Below are positions 61,043-64,000 of a DNA stretch of 64,000 bases, one piece after another (position 1 is the stretch's first letter; each line of letters begins with the position of its first letter). The DNA is from Limivivens sp034101475 (GTDB lineage: Bacteria; Bacillota; Clostridia; Lachnospirales; Lachnospiraceae), in NCBI GenBank assembly GCA_034101475.1, contig JAXEJQ010000038.1:1-64000 (forward strand), read 5' to 3'. The notes beneath the pieces were generated by a model, which did not search any database, was not told the origin of the DNA, and saw only the letters and a list, made by a program, of their open reading frames with translations. The translations under genes were made by a program, and so were the position numbers.

Positions 61043-61111
61043 GTATGGTTACCTCACTCCAAGCTCCCGGGAAAACGGGCTTTTCCTGCATCATAATACA
61101 GCAGGAAAGTA

Positions 61112-61215
61112 TTTCGCAAGCCCCGTGGGGGGATATTTGGCCATGCAAATCCGGCATGGAAAGCCATTCCACGGAAATCTGTGTATCAGAATATCCCCCC
61201 GGGGAGCTTGTGAAA
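61112..61215. repeat. Inverted repeat with G/C-tract arms in the LysR-methyltransferase gap
   Basis: The left arm (61112-61137) contains CAAGCCCCGTGGGGGGATAT and the right arm (61190-61215) contains ATATCCCCCCGGGGAGCTTG, about 23 of 26 positions matching as a palindrome over a 52-bp spacer. The left arm's 19-bp core CAAGCCCCGTGGGGGGATA recurs exactly at 49977-49995. It may be an operator for a dimeric regulator acting through DNA looping, or a small MITE-like insertion. Confidence 0.75.
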
Positions 61216-61236
61216 GACGGCTTTTTCTGGTATTGT
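61208..61236 (+). promoter_or_regulatory. Possible promoter of the methyltransferase pair
   Basis: TTGTGA (61208-61213) and TATTGT (61231-61236) are 17 bp apart, and the -35 lies within the right arm of the inverted repeat. The match to consensus is moderate. Confidence 0.35.
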
Positions 61237-61246
61237 TTTCATTAAG

Positions 61247-61280
61247 AAAATCGACCGCTGGCTCATTCGTCGGGCAAATT
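61247..61280 (+). repeat. Half-element related to repeat copy 4
   Basis: AAAATCGACCGCTGGCTCAT followed by TCGTCGGGCAAATT matches the minus strand of 54907-54940 at most positions (AAAATCGACGGCAGGCTCAT then TTGTCGGGCA). The hairpin core is absent. It points toward the methyltransferase gene at 61313. Confidence 0.6.
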
Positions 61281-61312
61281 CATAAATAAAATCAGGATAG
61301 GAACAGGATGAT

Positions 61313-62071
61313 ATGCAGGGACAATTAAAGGAATTGGAACATTATTGGACAAACCGGGCAGAAGGCTATTCTCTGGTGAATCAGGAAGAACTGGCCGGGG
61401 AACAGCGGCAGAAATGGCTGCGGTATCTGACAGAGCGTTTTCCGGACCGGTCTCCGGAAACTATTTCGGTGCTGGACGTGGGGACCGGTCCGGGTTTTTT
61501 TGCCATCATTCTGGCTGAAGCAGGATATCTTGTGACAGCGGTGGATTATACAGCAGAAATGATGAAGCAGGCCCGGAAAAACGCTGGTGATCTGGCAGCT
61601 TCTATAAACTGGGAAATCATGGATGCCCAGAACCTGACCTTTGCCGAGAAGCAGTTTGATGTGATTGTTTCCAGAAATCTGACCTGGAATCTGGATGAAC
61701 CGGCACGGGCATACGGGGAATGGTACCGGGTGCTGAAGGAAGGCGGGACGCTGCTGAATTTTGACGCGAACTGGTATGCGTACCTTTTTGATGAGGAAAA
61801 ACGCCTTCTTTACGAAGCAGACCGGGCCAATGTGGCCAGTCTGGAGCTGGAGGATCAGTATACCTGTACGGATATTGAGACCATGGAGGGCCTTGCCCGG
61901 AAGATGCCCCTCTCTCAGATCCAACGGCCGGAATGGGACAGAAAGGTATTGTCTGAACTGGGTTTCTCTTCTGTCCGTATTGAGGAAGATATGGGAGATC
62001 AGGTTTACAGCTTTATGGAAAAGATCAACAATGCCGCTACACCGCTGTTCTGTGTACAGGCATGGAAATAG
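61313..62071 (+). CDS. SAM-dependent methyltransferase, first of a tandem pair
   Basis: This 252-residue class I methyltransferase has SAM motif VLDVGTGPGFFAIILAEAG (residues about 54-72), VTAVDYTAEMM, and FDVIVSRNLTWNL before a GGTLLNFDANWYAYL strand. It lies 13 bp upstream of a related gene with the same NLTW and LLNFDA motifs, so the pair arose by duplication. It is divergent from the LysR-importer operon. The substrate is unknown; a cobamide, tetrapyrrole or metallophore is possible given the context. Confidence 0.88.
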   Translation: MQGQLKELEHYWTNRAEGYSLVNQEELAGEQRQKWLRYLTERFPDRSPETISVLDVGTGPGFFAIILAEAGYLVTAVDYTAEMMKQARKNAGDLAASINWEIMDAQNLTFAEKQFDVIVSRNLTWNLDEPARAYGEWYRVLKEGGTLLNFDANWYAYLFDEEKRLLYEADRANVASLELEDQYTCTDIETMEGLARKMPLSQIQRPEWDRKVLSELGFSSVRIEEDMGDQVYSFMEKINNAATPLFCVQAWK

Positions 62072-62084
62072 AGGAGATAAGATT

Positions 62085-62849
62085 ATGGAATTTCAGGAAT
62101 ATATTGCCCCGGAGGCCGGGGAAATCAAAACCCGGATTGTCCGTTACTGGACGAAGCGGAGCCATGCCTTCGGCGAGCTTCGAGAACAGGAACAGGAATC
62201 TGAAGTGGGACGTGCCTGGCTGGCAGAAATCGAAGGGAATCTGCCCTCCGGAAGGAGGCTGAAAATACTGGATGTGGGATGCGGAACCGGAATGTTTTCT
62301 CTGATGCTGGCAGCCAAAGGTCATGAAGTCATCGGAATTGACCTGACAGAGCATATGGTGCTGCATGCCAGGGAGCTGGCAGAAAAACAGCATTCTACTG
62401 CCCGCTTTTTCTGTATGGATGCGGAAAATCCGGACTTTCCGGACAACACCTTTGACGCGGTGATTACCAGAAATCTGACCTGGACCCTTCCCCATGCGGA
62501 GCAGGCCTACGCTCAGTGGCTGCGCATTTTAAAAAATGGCGGAGTCCTGCTGAATTTTGACGCGGATTATGGCCATGACAGCTTCAGAAAAGAAGATGTC
62601 CAGCTCCCGCCGGAGCATGCCCACCGTACCATGCCGGAGGAGATGCTCCAGGAATGTGAGGATATCAAAAAATGTCTGGATATCAGCAGCCGGACAAGGC
62701 CTCTGTGGGATATCCGGCTGCTGGAGAGAATTGGTTACCGGCATATTACTGCCGATACCGGCATTTCTTCCAGGATTTATCGGGAAGTAAGTCCGTTTTT
62801 TAATCCGACGCCCATGTTTCTGCTCCGGGCTGAGAAGGAAGAAAGATGA
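62085..62849 (+). CDS. SAM-dependent methyltransferase, second of a tandem pair
   Basis: This 254-residue paralogue of the preceding gene has ILDVGCGTGMFSLMLAAKG, VIGIDLTEHM, FDAVITRNLTWTL and GGVLLNFDADYG. ATG 62085 follows GAGGAGATAAGATT, a good ribosome binding site. An upstream in-frame extension overlaps the first methyltransferase and is not coding. The conserved NLTW motif in place of the more common post-I sequences suggests both act on related substrates. Confidence 0.9.
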   Translation: MEFQEYIAPEAGEIKTRIVRYWTKRSHAFGELREQEQESEVGRAWLAEIEGNLPSGRRLKILDVGCGTGMFSLMLAAKGHEVIGIDLTEHMVLHARELAEKQHSTARFFCMDAENPDFPDNTFDAVITRNLTWTLPHAEQAYAQWLRILKNGGVLLNFDADYGHDSFRKEDVQLPPEHAHRTMPEEMLQECEDIKKCLDISSRTRPLWDIRLLERIGYRHITADTGISSRIYREVSPFFNPTPMFLLRAEKEER

Positions 62850-62876
62850 TTCTTTCCCTTTTCCAACAGGTGAAAA

Positions 62877-63437
62877 TCAGCTGTACCACAGGGCTTCCCG
62901 GGTGGTGGAGACGGCGTCGGCACCGGCCTTGAAGGCATCGATGATCTCCCGTTTGTCTGAGATCAGGCCTCCGGCAATGACAGGGATCCGGGTGTGAATG
63001 CGGATTTCCCGGATGACCCGGGGAATTACGCCAGGCAGGATCTCCAGGGCATCCGGCAGAAAGGCGGACAGCTGTTTTTTGGTATTGTCCAGGGCAATGG
63101 AATCGACGATAAATGCCCGCAGGATTCCCACCAGTCCCAGTTCCATGGCCCGCTTTACCAGGGGGAGCTTGGTGCTGATAATCCCGTCGGCTCCGGTGGT
63201 TTTCTGAATGAAATCCACGGCAATATCCCTGGAACTCAGGCCCTGGATAAAGTCCAGATGGACGATGGCCCGTTTGCCTGCCTTTTTGACCATTCCCACA
63301 ATTTCTGAAATGCTGCAGACATTTCCGTAGAGAACGAAAATGATCCCGCAGTCCGTCAGCAGAGCTTTCTGCAGTCCTTCGTCATCCTTGACAGCTGCAA
63401 TAACCGGAGCGTTTTCCAGATCTTCTGCAAAATTCAT
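62877..63437 (-). CDS. glpP: Glycerol-3-phosphate-responsive antiterminator GlpP
   Basis: GlpP binds leader RNA of glp genes and prevents termination when glycerol-3-phosphate is present. The 186-residue protein has the family pattern FVLYGNVCSISEIV, VHLDFIQGLSSRDIAVDFI, DGIISTK, and the C-terminal phosphate-binding-like GGLISDKREIIDAFKAGADA. It overlaps the DUF1667 gene by 4 bp and so belongs to the glycerol operon at the right edge. Confidence 0.93.
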   Translation of the reverse strand: MNFAEDLENAPVIAAVKDDEGLQKALLTDCGIIFVLYGNVCSISEIVGMVKKAGKRAIVHLDFIQGLSSRDIAVDFIQKTTGADGIISTKLPLVKRAMELGLVGILRAFIVDSIALDNTKKQLSAFLPDALEILPGVIPRVIREIRIHTRIPVIAGGLISDKREIIDAFKAGADAVSTTREALWYS

Positions 63438-63826
63438 GGCATTTCACCTCTGCTTTCCGGAAGAACGGCTCCTTCTGTCTCGATATTCTTGGTGGCAATC
63501 ACTGCAACGCCTGTTCCGGCACAGTCCGGGATCACCACATCCCCGATGTGAACAGGCGCCTCTAAAACAGCCTGATGAATTTCCAGGACACAGTCGAAAA
63601 TTTTCCCTTTGGGTATGTCTGACCGGGTTTTGACAGAAACCATCGGGAGTGCTCCCCCCGTAACTCTTACGCTGGAGGTCACAATCCGACGGGGATCCGT
63701 CACTTCCTTTTTTCCGTAGTCAGCCCCTCTTTTGCAGGAATTTCCGCTGACCGTCGGGGTTTCTCCCAGCGTTACCTTCAGGGGGCAGCCCAGAGGACAG
63801 CAGATGCAGGTCAATTCTCTTTCCAT
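63434..63826 (-). CDS. DUF1667 Cys-rich protein of the glycerol oxidation module
   Basis: This 130-residue protein begins MERELTCICCPLGCPLKV and has a further Cys in NSCKRGADYGKKE. The CxCCxxxxC pattern suggests a small iron-sulfur or zinc site. DUF1667 genes usually accompany FAD-dependent glycerol-3-phosphate-type dehydrogenases in clostridia, and the end of such a gene overlaps its start by 16 bp here. Its biochemical role is not established. Confidence 0.9.
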   Translation of the reverse strand: MERELTCICCPLGCPLKVTLGETPTVSGNSCKRGADYGKKEVTDPRRIVTSSVRVTGGALPMVSVKTRSDIPKGKIFDCVLEIHQAVLEAPVHIGDVVIPDCAGTGVAVIATKNIETEGAVLPESRGEMP

Positions 63827-64000
63827 GATTCTTCCTCCACGCAGATTTTGATTTCACGGACATCCGGATAGGGGTCAAAGCTCTCTTTTTTCAGAACAAG
63901 CTGCTCCATTTCTCCGGGAGCCATGATTTTTTTCTTTTTTCGAAGTACACAAGAGCCGTCATAATAGACACAGATACTGTGATTTTTGTAAACCTGGCCG
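63811..64000 (-). CDS. FAD-dependent oxidoreductase, C-terminal end only
   Basis: About 62 codons enter from the right edge and stop at TGA 63811. The visible end reads SICVYYDGSCVLRKKKKIMA then PGEMEQLVLKKESFDPYPDV. The APGEME segment matches the C-terminus I recall for NAD(P)/FAD-dependent oxidoreductases paired with DUF1667. Only the tail is in the window, so the identification rests mainly on operon context (an FAD oxidoreductase followed by DUF1667 and glpP). Confidence 0.6.
   Translation of the reverse strand, partial: GQVYKNHSICVYYDGSCVLRKKKKIMAPGEMEQLVLKKESFDPYPDVREIKICVEEESWKEN

Overview
The window looks like chromosome of a low-to-medium GC Clostridia species, most likely a Lachnospiraceae-type gut anaerobe. 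The supporting evidence is: the block rplU-prp-rpmA-obgE-yhbY-nadD-yqeK-rsfS; an L27 with the Firmicutes N-terminal extension beside its Prp protease; lexA divergent from a LysM membrane protein (the yneA arrangement); the clostridial pair of radical-SAM and DUF2344 proteins upstream of rng; and a GlpP/DUF1667 glycerol module. I see no rRNA, tRNA, CRISPR array, complete insertion sequence or phage.

Layout. 1-6.4 kb: a regulator with two HTH segments between secreted proteins, including an exported M4 (thermolysin-type) protease. 6.5-11.6 kb: DEAD-box helicase, SOS genes (LysM protein, lexA) and rarA. 11.6-20.2 kb: translation and ribosome-assembly block on the minus strand, in which obgE carries an in-frame TGA right after the P-loop. 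20.2-25.7 kb: a tannase-like remnant, then sulfur-transfer and tRNA-modification genes (larE, rhodanese-TtcA fusion, a transsulfuration enzyme, tcdA). 25.7-61 kb: an almost unbroken minus-strand island of seven ABC importers, four of FecBCD/BtuFCD type and three of Nik/Opp type. 61-62.9 kb: two tandem SAM methyltransferases. 62.9-64 kb: glycerol-3-phosphate genes.

The transporter island appears to be devoted to metals and cobalamin-type tetrapyrroles. Three cobalamin riboswitches, each with its own sigma-A-type promoter and intrinsic terminator, precede (a) a BtuFCD-like importer, (b) an exported cobaltochelatase CbiK followed by a two-domain secreted protein and another Fec/Btu-type importer, and (c) a complete Nik/Opp-type importer. 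A fourth block joins a Fec-type importer, a His-rich cytoplasmic protein and a second Nik/Opp importer. A fifth has a SAM methyltransferase inside a Fec-type operon. A sixth is a LysR-headed Nik/Opp operon divergent from two more methyltransferases. None of the seven binding proteins shows a lipobox.

Two families of short structured repeats stand out. One has a conserved hairpin core, GGGAGTGCGAAGCACGGA, inside stems that change sequence but keep pairing; all four copies point toward the downstream gene. The other is a G/C-tract motif, ACAAGCCCCGTGGGGGGATA, found only in intergenic regions next to transporter operons.
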